Shown in pieces: positions 1 to 10,320 of a DNA stretch of 39,710 bases; position 1 is the first letter of the stretch, and the number at the start of each line of letters is the position of its first letter. The notes under the pieces were generated by a model. It did not search any database. It worked only from the letters and a program-made list of their open reading frames with translations, and was not told the origin of the DNA. The translations under genes and the position numbers were made by a program. The stretch spans positions 1-39,710 of the forward strand of contig JAFAKB010000096.1 of assembly GCA_019235885.1 (NCBI GenBank). Direction: 5' to 3'. Source of the DNA: Candidatus Eremiobacterota bacterium. GTDB taxonomy: Bacteria > Vulcanimicrobiota > Vulcanimicrobiia > Vulcanimicrobiales > Vulcanimicrobiaceae.

Positions 1-616
1 CGATGACCGGGATGCCGACCGCCGACTTCAGCTCGGCGATGCGATCCCAATCGGCGCTGCCGCGGTAGAACTGCTTCGCCGTGCGCGCGTGCAGCGTCAC
101 CGCCTGCACGCCGACCGCTTCCGCGCGCTTCGCGACGTCGAGGAAGACGAGGTCGTCCTCGGTCCAGCCGAGCCGCATCTTCACGGTGACGGGGCAGTCG
201 ACGGCGTCGACGACCGCCTTCATGATCCGCTCGCAGCGCTTGACGTCGCGCAGGCACGCGCTGCCCCCTTCGGTCTTCGTCACCTTCGGCGCGGGGCAGC
301 CGAAGTTGATGTCGACGATGTCGGCGCCGCACTCGCGCACGAGCTTCGCGGCCAGCGCCATGATGGTGGGGTCGTTCCCCCAGAGCTGCGTCGAGACGGG
401 GTGCTCGACGCCGTGCTGGTCGATCATCTCCATCGTGCGCTTGTTGCCGTACTGCAGCGCGTTCGACGAGACGAACTCGGTGACGGTCAGCCCGAAGCCG
501 AAGGGCTTGTAGAGCGCCCGCATGGTGCGGTTCGTCACCCCGGACATCGGCGCCAGCACGATGGGAGGCCACACTCGCACGGGACCGATCTTCAGCGGGG
601 CGACGGTTGGGGTCAC
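1..616 (-). CDS. dusB: tRNA-dihydrouridine synthase, C-terminus cut by window edge
   Basis: Flavoenzyme that reduces uridine to dihydrouridine in the tRNA D-loop. The reverse-strand translation opens with LKIGPVRVWPPIVLAPMSG, followed by a V-T-N-R segment, then the catalytic motif INFGCPAPKV containing the active-site Cys, the phosphate/FMN-binding stretch VTVKMRLGW, and LHARTAKQFYRGSADW near the window edge. About 205 residues of a family usually near 320-340 are present, so the C-terminal tRNA-binding domain lies outside. I chose the GTG at 616; in-frame TTG and GTG codons a few triplets upstream are possible and no clear ribosome binding site decides. It lies 83 bases after coaX on the same strand and may be the last gene of the coenzyme A operon. 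The family is clear; the dusB subgroup is likely. Confidence 0.88.
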   Translation of the reverse strand, partial: MTPTVAPLKIGPVRVWPPIVLAPMSGVTNRTMRALYKPFGFGLTVTEFVSSNALQYGNKRTMEMIDQHGVEHPVSTQLWGNDPTIMALAAKLVRECGADIVDINFGCPAPKVTKTEGGSACLRDVKRCERIMKAVVDAVDCPVTVKMRLGWTEDDLVFLDVAKRAEAVGVQAVTLHARTAKQFYRGSADWDRIAELKSAVGIPVI

Positions 617-699
617 GACCAAGGAGTGTACCACGCGGACTCCACCGCTGCCCACCGGGCTTTCCGAAGCGGCGGGCGCCCGCTCGCTCTCTGGCCCTC

Positions 700-1473
700 T
701 CAGGTGCGGTGGGCGTTGAGGTAGTCGACGCGCAAGCCGTGCAGCACGAGGTGCGGCTCGACGCGCTCGATGACGTTCGTTTCGGCGGCGACGACCGGGG
801 CGAGGCCGCCCGAGGCGATCACGCGCGCGTGCTCGCCGATCACGGCGCGGATACGGCGGACGAGCTCTTCGGTCTGGCCGACCGCGCCGTAGACGAGGCC
901 GGCTTGGATCGAGCCGACGGTGTCGCGGCCGACCGGCGTCCCGGGCGCGATCAGCGCGACCTGCGGGAGCTTCGCGGTGCGGCCGACCAGCGCGTCGAGC
1001 GCGACCTGCAGCCCGGTCGCGATCGCGACGCCGGCGTACGCGCCGTCGGCGCCGATCGCGCCGAAGGTCGTCGCGGTGCCGAAGTTGATCGCGATCGTCG
1101 GCGCGCCGACGAACGCGACCGCGCCGATCGCGCCGGCGACCAGATCGCTGCCGACCTCGGCCGGGCGGTCGGTGCGCACCGCGATCGAGCGCTGGTTCGC
1201 CGCGGTGAAGAACGTCGGGCGCACGCCGAAATACTTCTCGACGCCTTCGGCCAGCGGCCGGTCGACGACCGGAACGACCGACGAGACGACGGCCGCCTCG
1301 ACGTCGCCGAGCGCAAACTTCGCCGCGTTGAAGAACGCCGCGAACAGCACGCCGTACTCGTCGGCGGTGCGGCGGCGGGCGGTGGTGACGCGCCACGTTC
1401 CGACCAGCGCGCCGTTCGGGTCGAACGCGCCGAGCTTCGTCTCGGTGTTCCCGACGTCGATGCACAGCAGCAT
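700..1473 (-). CDS. coaX: Type III pantothenate kinase
   Basis: Phosphorylates pantothenate to 4'-phosphopantothenate, the first committed step of coenzyme A synthesis. The 257-residue protein starts MLLCIDVGNTETKLGAF, the ASKHA-fold phosphate loop (DxGNT) typical of CoaX, and carries VGSDLVAGAIGA and AINFGTATTF, which match the family's GxDR/D-type and DxGTAxT motifs with Asn in place of the usual Asp of the latter. Length is normal for the family. The ATG overlaps the TGA stop of coaBC (TGATG), so the two are translationally coupled. With panC and coaBC it covers most of the route from pantoate plus beta-alanine to 4'-phosphopantetheine. Kinase assignment is firm. Confidence 0.95.
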   Translation of the reverse strand: MLLCIDVGNTETKLGAFDPNGALVGTWRVTTARRRTADEYGVLFAAFFNAAKFALGDVEAAVVSSVVPVVDRPLAEGVEKYFGVRPTFFTAANQRSIAVRTDRPAEVGSDLVAGAIGAVAFVGAPTIAINFGTATTFGAIGADGAYAGVAIATGLQVALDALVGRTAKLPQVALIAPGTPVGRDTVGSIQAGLVYGAVGQTEELVRRIRAVIGEHARVIASGGLAPVVAAETNVIERVEPHLVLHGLRVDYLNAHRT

Positions 1474-2678
1474 CAGGGCTTTTCGTCGTCCTGAGCTTGT
1501 CGAAGGGCGAGGATCGCGTCGAAGAGGCGCGCGGCGAGCTCGCGCTTCGAGCCGCTGCCGAGATCTTTGCGGCCGTCGCTTCCCCACAGCAGCACCAGCG
1601 CGTTGTCGACCGGTCCGAAGCCGCGCTCGCCGCGCACGTCGTTCACCGCGATCGCGTCGAGGCGCTTGCGCGCCAGCTTCTCGCGCGCGTTCGCTTCGGC
1701 CGCCTGCGTCTCGGCGGCGAAGCCGACCAGAAACAAGCCGTTCTTGTTCGCGCCGAGGTTCGCGAGCACGTCGGGATTGCGCTCGAGCGCGATGCTCTGC
1801 GGTGCGCCGGCGGTCTTCTTCACCTTGTGCTCGTGCACGATCGCGGGACGCCAGTCGGCGACCGCGGCGGTCGCGATCGCGATCGTCGCTTCGGCGGCGC
1901 GCGCTTGCACCGCGGCGTCCATCTCGCGCGCCGTCGTGACGCGCGCGGTGCGCGCGCCGGCCGGCGGCTCGAGCGCCGTCGGGCCGAGGACGAGATCGAC
2001 CCGCGCGCCGCGCGCCAGCGCTTCGCGCGCGAGCTCGATCCCCTGCGTCCCGCTCGCGGCGTTGGAGAGAAACCGCACCGGATCGAGCGCTTCGCGCGTC
2101 GGTCCGGCGGTGATCAGCACGCGCTCGCCGGCGAGGTCGTGCGTGCGCGCCAGCGCGCCCGCGATCGCCGCGTACAGCGCGTCTTCGTCGGCGAGCCGGC
2201 CGGCGCCGTGCTCGCGCTCGGCCAGAAAGCCGACGCCCGGCTCGACGATCGTCGCGCCGCGCGCGCGCAGCGTGGCGAGGTTGGCGCGCGTCGCCTCGTG
2301 GTCGAGCATCGCGGTGTTCATCGCCGGCGCGATCACCAGCGGCGCGCGCGTCGCGAGCGCGACGTTCGTCAGCAAGTCGTCGGCGATCCCGTTGGCGAGC
2401 TTCGCGATCGTGTTCGCCGTCGCCGGAACGATCGCGACGAGCTCGTTCTCGCGCGCCAGCGCGATGTGCGGGATATCCTCGACGCGTTCCCACAGCGAGG
2501 TGTGGACCGGCCGCCGCGCCAGCGCCGCGAACGTCGCCGCGCCGACGAACCGCAGCGCGTCGGCGGTCATCACGACGTCGAGCACCGCGCCGTTCTGCAC
2601 CAGCCGGCTCGCCAGCGCGGCGGCTTTGTACGCCGCGATCCCGCCGGTCACCCCGAGCAGCACGCGCCGCCCGTTCAC
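1473..2678 (-). CDS. coaBC: Bifunctional phosphopantothenoylcysteine decarboxylase / phosphopantothenate-cysteine ligase
   Basis: Two-domain flavoprotein (Dfp) of 401 residues. The N-terminal CoaC domain (about 1-175) starts MNGRRVLLGVTGGIAAYKAA, has the active-site His in DIPHIAL (residue 71) and the PAMN motif (118-121). The C-terminal CoaB domain (about 180-400) shows VLITAGPTREALDPVRFL, then AAVADWRP, KVKK and VGFAAET, standard for the CTP-dependent ligase. The GTG start at 2678 overlaps the panC stop (GTGA). Odd point: the substrate-lid region usually written ACG-x-x-G-x-GRM reads FLAEREHGAGRLAD here (151-164), so the catalytic Cys known from E. coli is not seen at that position. The last ten residues (LRQAQDDEKP) are encoded by an interspersed repeat sequence, listed separately. 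Confidence 0.94.
   Translation of the reverse strand: MNGRRVLLGVTGGIAAYKAAALASRLVQNGAVLDVVMTADALRFVGAATFAALARRPVHTSLWERVEDIPHIALARENELVAIVPATANTIAKLANGIADDLLTNVALATRAPLVIAPAMNTAMLDHEATRANLATLRARGATIVEPGVGFLAEREHGAGRLADEDALYAAIAGALARTHDLAGERVLITAGPTREALDPVRFLSNAASGTQGIELAREALARGARVDLVLGPTALEPPAGARTARVTTAREMDAAVQARAAEATIAIATAAVADWRPAIVHEHKVKKTAGAPQSIALERNPDVLANLGANKNGLFLVGFAAETQAAEANAREKLARKRLDAIAVNDVRGERGFGPVDNALVLLWGSDGRKDLGSGSKRELAARLFDAILALRQAQDDEKP
1484..1509. repeat. Interspersed repeat of the CCTGAGCTTGTCGAAGG type inside the coaBC 3' end
   Basis: The 17-base core CCTGAGCTTGTCGAAGG occupies 1490-1506, just before the coaBC stop codon. From general familiarity with bacterial and metagenomic annotations, this core (reverse TTCGACAAGCTCAGG) recurs in intergenic regions and gene ends of unrelated genomes, where it produces stock peptide tails such as LRQAQD or PSTSSG. 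Here it supplies the coaBC tail in frame. I saw no second copy in this window. The repeat identity is recalled, not searched. Confidence 0.5.
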
Positions 2679-3535
2679 GGCCTCGCCTCGACGCCGTCCT
2701 GACCCGGTCGCAGGATCGGCTCGTTGTCGATCAGCCGCGTCGGGCCGAGCCACGCGCTCGCGATCGCGAGCGCCGGCGGCCGCAGCGCGTCCGGCGCCTC
2801 GAACGTCGCCGGGTCGACGACGTCGAGGTAAGCCTCGCGCAGCGGCGCGACCAGCTCGGCGCGGCCGCGCGCGAGCGCCCGCTCGCGGTCGGTCTCCCCG
2901 GCGCGCACGGCGCGCACGATCGCGTCGAGCGCGCGGTGGATCGCGGGCGCGGCGGCGCGCTGCTCGGGATCGAGGTAGACGTTGCGGCTCGAGAGCGCCA
3001 GCCCGTCCGGCTCGCGGACGGTCGGCGCGACGACCAGCTCGATCGGCAAGTTCAAGTCCTCGATCACCCGCCGCAGCACCGCGACCTGCTGGGCGTCCTT
3101 GGCGCCGAAGTAGGCGCGGTCGGGTCCCAGCGTCGCGAAGAGCTTCACGCAGACCGTCGCGACGCCCCGGAAGTGGCCGGGCCGCAGCGCGCCTTCGTAG
3201 CGCTCGCCGAGCGGCCCCGGATCGACGGTGGTCGCGAACTCCGGCGGGTACATCGTCGCAGCGCCCGGGGCGTAGATCAGCTCCACCCCGGCCGCGCGCA
3301 GCGCCGCAAGGTCGCCGTCGAAGGCGCGCGGATAGCGCTCGAAGTCCTCGTTCGGCCCGAATTGCAGCGGGTTGACGAAGATCGACGCCGCGACGGTCCG
3401 GCACTCGGCCCGCGCCCGCCGCACCAGCGCGAGGTGGCCGGCGTGGAGCGCGCCCATCGTCGGGACCAGGCCCAGCGGCCGTTCGGCGCCCCGCAGCGCC
3501 TCGCGAGCCTCCGCCGGGTCGCGTGTGACGCGCAT
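2675..3535 (-). CDS. panC: Pantothenate synthetase
   Basis: Condenses D-pantoate with beta-alanine using ATP to form pantothenate. The 286-residue protein has the nucleotidyltransferase HIGH-type motif in VPTMGALHAGHLALV (about 24-38), FVNPLQFGPNEDF, the family stretch YFGAKDAQQVAVLRR and the KMSKS-equivalent ALSSRNVYL. Length matches the family (about 280). The ATG lies one base after the stop of the FHA gene, and the TGA overlaps the GTG of coaBC, so the FHA-panC-coaBC-coaX run is translated as a coupled operon. No panB or panD is visible. Assignment is firm. Confidence 0.96.
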   Translation of the reverse strand: MRVTRDPAEAREALRGAERPLGLVPTMGALHAGHLALVRRARAECRTVAASIFVNPLQFGPNEDFERYPRAFDGDLAALRAAGVELIYAPGAATMYPPEFATTVDPGPLGERYEGALRPGHFRGVATVCVKLFATLGPDRAYFGAKDAQQVAVLRRVIEDLNLPIELVVAPTVREPDGLALSSRNVYLDPEQRAAAPAIHRALDAIVRAVRAGETDRERALARGRAELVAPLREAYLDVVDPATFEAPDALRPPALAIASAWLGPTRLIDNEPILRPGQDGVEARP

Positions 3536-3536
3536 G

Positions 3537-3833
3537 CTAGTTCCGCGTCACGCGAAGGGTCGTCCGGCCGACGACGAAGGCCTGCCCGAGGTCGATCGGC
3601 TCCGGATCGCCAAGAGCGCGTCCCCCGACGCGCGTTCCGTTTCGGCTCGCCAAGTCGGCCAACCGTAAGCTGCCGTCCTGCTCTTCGTAGAGTCGCGCGT
3701 GTTTCCGGGAAATATACCGGTCGATGGTGATGCACGCGGTGGCGACCGCGTCGTCACGGCCGATCGTGATCTCCCGCTCGAAGCCCCACGTCTTCCCGTC
3801 GAGGGGACCGCTCATCACCTCCAGGACATACAT
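3537..3833 (-). CDS. Small FHA-domain protein
   Basis: A 98-residue protein that is almost entirely one forkhead-associated domain, which binds phosphothreonine peptides. The key pattern is complete: EITIGRDD, then ISRKHARLYEE with the conserved Ser and His, then LADLASRNGTRVGG with the S-R-N-G-T turn. I chose the ATG at 3833 (MYVLEVMSGPLDG) because it starts at the first beta strand; a longer in-frame reading to 3890 adds a charged, unconserved tail. GAAGG lies about 9 bases upstream. It is the first gene of the panC-coaBC-coaX operon and is divergent from the small gene at 3893. The phosphorylated partner is unknown and no Ser/Thr kinase lies nearby. Confidence 0.88.
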   Translation of the reverse strand: MYVLEVMSGPLDGKTWGFEREITIGRDDAVATACITIDRYISRKHARLYEEQDGSLRLADLASRNGTRVGGRALGDPEPIDLGQAFVVGRTTLRVTRN

Positions 3834-3892
3834 CGCCGGACCGCCTTCGCGCGGTGGCGACGGCCGGTCCTCTCCACAGGAAGCGCGCACTG

Positions 3893-4117
3893 GTGAATCG
3901 CGACGACAGCCACCTCCTCGAGATCGATCCCGAAGCGCTCCGTGCCGCGGAGTTCATGCAGGCGCAAGAGCTGCTGCAGGCGATGGTCGGACGGCGCATC
4001 GTCTCCGCGCAGCTCGAAGAGACGCGCATCGCGATCGAGACCGACGACGGCTCGATCTACTATTTCTACGGTTTCATGGGCGAAGACAGCAGCGAGGACG
4101 AAACCGAAGGAAGCTGA
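3893..4117 (+). CDS. Small acidic protein of unknown function
   Basis: I do not recognise this family. The 74-residue reading starts at GTG 3893 (AGGAAG nine bases upstream); an in-frame ATG at 3854 would add 13 residues. The product has a helical middle (EIDPEALRAAEFMQAQELL), then RRIVSAQLEETRIAIETDDG, the aromatic strand SIYYFYGFMG, and a very acidic tail. The pattern suggests a small alpha/beta protein. It is divergent from the FHA gene with only about 60 bases between the starts, and is followed by a probable terminator before the lanthipeptide genes, so it is probably not part of that cluster. No catalytic motif is visible. Confidence 0.65.
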   Translation: MNRDDSHLLEIDPEALRAAEFMQAQELLQAMVGRRIVSAQLEETRIAIETDDGSIYYFYGFMGEDSSEDETEGS

Positions 4118-4134
4118 CAAGCAACGCACCTCAC

Positions 4135-4156
4135 ACCGCACCATGCTGCGGTTTTT
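4135..4156 (+). terminator. Probable rho-independent terminator after the small acidic gene
   Basis: A six-base-pair stem ACCGCA / TGCGGT with a six-base loop (CCATGC) runs directly into TTTTT, 18 bases after the stop at 4117. It would separate the small gene from the lanthipeptide genes. The stem is short, so partial read-through is possible. Confidence 0.6.
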
Positions 4157-4179
4157 GAGGCGGGAAAAGCACTGCGCCG

Positions 4180-4212
4180 CTCGCGAAGGCGCGAGTTCCG
4201 GCGGAGCGCCGG
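4180..4212 (+). other. Two tandem hairpins just upstream of lanC1
   Basis: The first hairpin is CTCGCG-aagg-CGCGAG (4180-4195); the second is CCGGCG-gag-CGCCGG (4198-4212). Both are perfect six-base-pair stems and the second ends nine bases before the GTG at 4222. No T-run follows either, so they are not terminators. They could shape ribosome access to lanC1, but in DNA this GC-rich small hairpins arise often by chance. Confidence 0.4.
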
Positions 4213-4221
4213 CAGAACGAG

Positions 4222-5396
4222 GTGAGGGTGTACCTGACGAGTGGGGCGTCTTCGCTGCTCGACGGTGAGGCCGCCGAACGCGCGCTTGCAATCGCGGAAC
4301 GGATCTTCCAATGCGGCGTGCGCTGGACCGACGAGCACATGACTGCTCGGCCCGAGACGATCGGCGCATACGGTGGCTGCGTGCTCGTCGCACACGCGCT
4401 CGGGCGCGCGGGCCGGGAGCCGGCGCCGTCGCTGCGCGAGCTGCTGCAGCGCGCGCTGGTCACGGCGCCCGACCGCCGCGGGCTCTACGACGGCCGCGCC
4501 GGACTGCTGGTCGTGCTCGACGCGCTCGATCCGGACGGCCGCAGCTTCGCGCGGCCGCGCGCCGCGTTGCGCGACGCGATCGCCGCCGACCTGCTCGAGG
4601 TGGGCGAGCTCGAGCCGTCCGACCGCGACGCGTTCGATCTGATCCACGGTGCGGCCGGAAAGCTGATCGCGCTGCACGATCCGCCGGCCGGCGTCGCGGC
4701 GCACGTGTGCGCGCGCTTCGCCACGCTCGCCGATCGCTTCGAAGAGCGGCTCGCCGACCCCGATCCGGAACCCGCCGCGCGGCTGGATCTCGGCGTCGCG
4801 CACGGCATCCCCGGCATCCTCGCCGCGCTCAACGTGGCTCTCCCCGGCGAGCGCGCGCTCGCGCGGCGCTACGTCGAGCTGGTCCTCGCGAGCGCGCATG
4901 CCGTGAACGGTGCGCACCGCTGGGGACCGATCTGGGAGCGCGACCGCGTCCCGCCGCCGCGCCGCGCGTGGTGTTACCAGACCGCCGGCGTCGCGAGCGT
5001 GCTGCTCGACCGCGCCGCGCTCGATGGCGACGACGCGCTGCGCGCGCTCGCCCTCGGCGCGCTCGGCGCGACGCTGCACGAGCCGGACATCGAGCACTGG
5101 GACGACGCGCTCTGCCACGGGCGCAGCGGCGTCGCGCTGCTCTATGCCCGGGTTGAGGCCGGCGACGAAAGGTTCCTCAGCGCCGCGCGCGGGCTTGCGA
5201 ACGACGTGCTGAACGCGTACGACGACGCGGCGCCGTTCGGTTACCGCGCGATCAATTTGCTAACGCTGGGGCGCGAAGACCGGCCGCAGTTTCTCGACGC
5301 GGCGCTCGGGATCGCGCTGTTTCTCATCGAAGCGGCGTATCCGTCGCAACGCAACTGGCTGCCGCTGTTCGGCCTGCTTCCCGGCGGTGCGCCACG

Positions 5397-5400
<4 letters not shown>
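4222..5400 (+). CDS. LanC-type lanthionine synthetase, first copy
   Basis: Zinc enzyme that adds Cys thiols to dehydrated Ser/Thr in a precursor peptide to form (methyl)lanthionine rings. The 392-residue protein carries the LanC signature in order: GVAHGIPG (His194), RAWCYQTAG (Cys251) and LCHGRSG (Cys298, His299). Cys251, Cys298 and His299 are the expected zinc ligands, so it should be active. Repeated GxxG-type helix ends (ETIGAYGG, GRAGLLVVL, LIHGAAGK) fit the alpha/alpha toroid. The GTG at 4222 aligns with the start of the second copy at 8834; a GTG at 4228 is an alternative. The stop overlaps the lanB ATG (ATGA), so cyclase and dehydratase are coupled. Substrates are most likely the six precursors downstream. 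Confidence 0.93.
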
Positions 5401-8381
<2,981 letters not shown>

Positions 8382-8566
8382 TGCGGCCGCCGAGGAGCCG
8401 GCCGAAACAAGCAACTGCTGCGGCGGAATGGTGTGATTCAGGTCGCGCTCGTGCAAGAGGAAGGCGCGTTTCGAAAAAGAACGGCCGCCACAGCGCGATC
8501 CGAAGTCGTGCGGAAGGGTGTAGATCATGATCGAGCTCTGTCGCGTACCCCGGGTGGCGCAGCCAG

Positions 8567-8605
8567 GCACCGTGTCTCGTACGAGGCGCGGTGCTCTTTA
8601 CTTTT
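8567..8605 (+). promoter_or_regulatory. Strong hairpin plus T-rich tract between lanB and lanA1: attenuator or processing site
   Basis: The arms 8567-8580 (GCACCGTGTCTCGT) and 8581-8594 (ACGAGGCGCGGTGC) pair over their full length with two T-G wobbles, followed by TCTTTACTTTT (8595-8605). The lanA1 start is 14 bases further on. In several lantibiotic operons a hairpin beside the structural gene limits read-through and so sets the enzyme-to-precursor ratio. Here it would either terminate lanCB transcripts or act as an RNA processing site leaving a stable precursor mRNA. The T-tract is interrupted, so termination may be partial. The function is inferred. Confidence 0.6.
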
Positions 8606-8618
8606 AGAGGGAGAATGG

Positions 8619-8768
8619 ATGCCGAGTAAAGTTTCTTTCGACGATCTCGATCTGCGCGAAGAACCGGTGAGAGGCACCGCCGCGAAGCCGCTGCTGGGTA
8701 CCGCCACCTGCACGCACACCGATGCGTGTACGGACGGTTGCACCACCCGTCTAACGGGCTGCTGCTAG
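8619..8768 (+). CDS. Lanthipeptide precursor 1 (core type B-like)
   Basis: A 49-residue peptide with a leader MPSKVSFDDLDLREEPVRG and a core rich in Thr and Cys. Cys are at 31, 37, 41, 48 and 49, with seven Thr from residue 30 on and no Ser in the core. The leader box F-D-D-L-D-L corresponds in position and character to the FNLD box of class I lantibiotic leaders, which binds LanB. A P-L-L motif (24-26) precedes the core and may mark leader removal. GAGGGAG lies about five bases before the ATG at 8619; an earlier ATG at 8615 ends after four codons. It is separated from the other five precursors by lanC2. Mature activity is unknown. Confidence 0.9.
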   Translation: MPSKVSFDDLDLREEPVRGTAAKPLLGTATCTHTDACTDGCTTRLTGCC

Positions 8769-8833
8769 CGTAGGGACAGCATGCGTGCGGCGGCGAGTAC
8801 CCCTCGTCCGCCGCACTCGCGCTCAACGAATTC

Positions 8834-9949
8834 GTGCAGACGCTCAAGCGCGAGCGCGCGCCGCTCTTCGACGATACGGACGCCGCCCGCGCGCTCGATG
8901 CGGCGCAAGAGATTCTCGAGCGCGTGCTGCCGATGCTCGCCGAGCGGCCCGGTGCGCCGGAGGCGGTCGGCCGCTACGGCGGCGCGGCGCTCGTCGCCGA
9001 GTCGCTCGCCCGCGCGGGACGGATCGGCGAGGAAACGCTGCGCGACGTGCTGCGCGAAGCGCTGACGTTCGCGCCCGACCGCTTGAGCCTGTACGACGGC
9101 GCCGCCGGATTGCTCGTCGTGCTGGACGCCGTCATGGCGGACGGCACGTCGAGCGCGCTCTCCGCTGCGCGCGCGCGGCTGCGCGACGCGCTGGCCGCGT
9201 CGCTGCACGAGCCGGAGGCGCCGGATTTCTCCAACCCGCGCACCTACGATCTGATCAGCGGGTACGCGGGGCGGACGGTCGCGCTCGGCGGCGAGGTGCC
9301 GGAGGTGTTGCCCGCGTTGCGTGCGTTCGCGCACGCGTTCGCCGCCGAAGCGGAACGCCGGGCGCATTCCGGCGATCCGAGCCTGCAGTTCACGGTGAAC
9401 CTCGGCGTCTCGCACGGCGTCCCCGGAGTTCTGGCCGCGCTCAACGCCGCGCTCCCGCACGACCGCGAGCTCGGAGAGCGTTACGTGAACCTGCTGCTCG
9501 CGTGCTCGCACGTCGTGAACGGCGAACGCCGCTGGGACGGCGTGTGGCGGCCGGCGGAGCGCCCGGCCGCGCGGCGCGCGTGGTGCTATCAAACCGCAGG
9601 CGTCGCCGCGGTGCTGGCCGACCGCGCGCGGCTCGACGGCGACGAGCGGCTGCACGCGCTCGCCGCCGGCGCACTGCGCGGCGTGCTCGACGACCCCGCG
9701 CCGGACGACGGAAACATCGCGCTGTGCCACGGCCGCAGCGGCGTCGCGGCGCTCGCGTCGCGCTTCCCCGGCGATCCGCGCCTGATGCACCACGCCCGGC
9801 GGCTCGCGCGCGCCGTGCTCGACGATTCGCCCGATCTCGAGCGCCCCTCGTTCCTCGACGGCGCGCTCGGCGTCGCGCAATTTCTCATCGACGCTGCAAC
9901 CGGACAAGAGCGGCGCTGGCTGCGCTTGTTCGGGCTGCTTCCAGACTGA
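8834..9949 (+). CDS. LanC-type lanthionine synthetase, second copy
   Basis: Paralogue of the cyclase at 4222, 371 residues. The landmark residues fall at identical numbers: His194 in GVSHGVPG, Cys251 in RAWCYQTAG, Cys298 and His299 in LCHGRSG. All zinc ligands are present, so it should be a working cyclase. The GTG at 8834 is the first usable start after the in-frame TAG at 8771; the ribosome binding site is poor. Differences from copy one lie mainly in the N-terminal 35 residues and in the region 150-190. It sits between precursor 1 and precursor 2. Copies may divide the precursors between them or form a heteromer; the sequence does not tell. Confidence 0.92.
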   Translation: MQTLKRERAPLFDDTDAARALDAAQEILERVLPMLAERPGAPEAVGRYGGAALVAESLARAGRIGEETLRDVLREALTFAPDRLSLYDGAAGLLVVLDAVMADGTSSALSAARARLRDALAASLHEPEAPDFSNPRTYDLISGYAGRTVALGGEVPEVLPALRAFAHAFAAEAERRAHSGDPSLQFTVNLGVSHGVPGVLAALNAALPHDRELGERYVNLLLACSHVVNGERRWDGVWRPAERPAARRAWCYQTAGVAAVLADRARLDGDERLHALAAGALRGVLDDPAPDDGNIALCHGRSGVAALASRFPGDPRLMHHARRLARAVLDDSPDLERPSFLDGALGVAQFLIDAATGQERRWLRLFGLLPD

Positions 9950-9973
9950 TCGGTCAAATCGAAAGGAGACAAC

Positions 9974-10135
9974 GTGCCAACTGAATTCCGCTTCGACGAC
10001 CTGGACCTGCGCGAGGAGCCCACTCGCAGCGGCTCCGACCGCGTGCCGCTGCTGAGCAGCACCAACGCCACCGTAACCTGCACCGCAACGGCGCGCTGCA
10101 CGCGCATCTGCTGCACGTGCCCAGAGCTCGACTAG
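9974..10135 (+). CDS. Lanthipeptide precursor 2 (core type A)
   Basis: A 53-residue peptide starting at GTG with AAGGAG eight bases upstream. The leader reads MPTEFRFDDLDLREEP, then a spacer S-G-S-D-R-V, P-L-L at 25-27, and a core opening SSTNAT. Cys are at 36, 42, 46, 47 and 49 in the pattern CTATARCTRICCTC. Precursor 4 has the same Cys at the same residues and differs by only a few core residues, so the two are recent paralogues. It begins 24 bases after the lanC2 stop. The five Cys and about eight Ser/Thr in the core permit several rings; ring pattern cannot be read from sequence. Confidence 0.9.
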   Translation: MPTEFRFDDLDLREEPTRSGSDRVPLLSSTNATVTCTATARCTRICCTCPELD

Positions 10136-10143
10136 GAAGAACC

Positions 10144-10305
10144 ATGCCGACGGATCGTTTCGAAGATCTCGACCTGCGCGAACAGCCTGCCGGAACCGAT
10201 TGCAACCGCGGCGAGCCGGCGTTCACGCAAGTTCGCTGCACGCAGTACACCTTCGGCTGCACAACGACGAACATCGCGCCGCTCACCGGCGGCTGTTGCG
10301 AATGA
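10144..10305 (+). CDS. Lanthipeptide precursor 3 (core type B)
   Basis: A 53-residue peptide; the leader reads MPTDRFEDLDLREQP, with Glu and Gln replacing Asp and Glu of the other copies. The start ATG at 10144 has GGAAG four bases upstream; an in-frame ATG at 10117 falls inside precursor 2 and is not used. The core contains CTQYTFGCTTT and ends GGCCE. Cys are at 20, 32, 39, 51 and 52. Cys20 lies in the leader/spacer region, where no other copy has one. CTQ-x-TF-x-C is shared with precursor 5. The P-A-F at 25-27 replaces P-L-L. It starts eight bases after precursor 2. Confidence 0.88.
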   Translation: MPTDRFEDLDLREQPAGTDCNRGEPAFTQVRCTQYTFGCTTTNIAPLTGGCCE

Positions 10306-10320
10306 CGAAAGGAACCCATC

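Noticed and set aside
700-2493. Long coaX reading suggesting a CoaBC-CoaX fusion
   Set aside because: The extension is the wrong frame of coaBC. The ATG at 1473 and the TGATG overlap explain two separate genes.
8785-9984. 399-residue frame overlapping lanC2
   Set aside because: It is Arg-rich and out of frame with the LanC zinc motifs; the frame from GTG 8834 carries them all.
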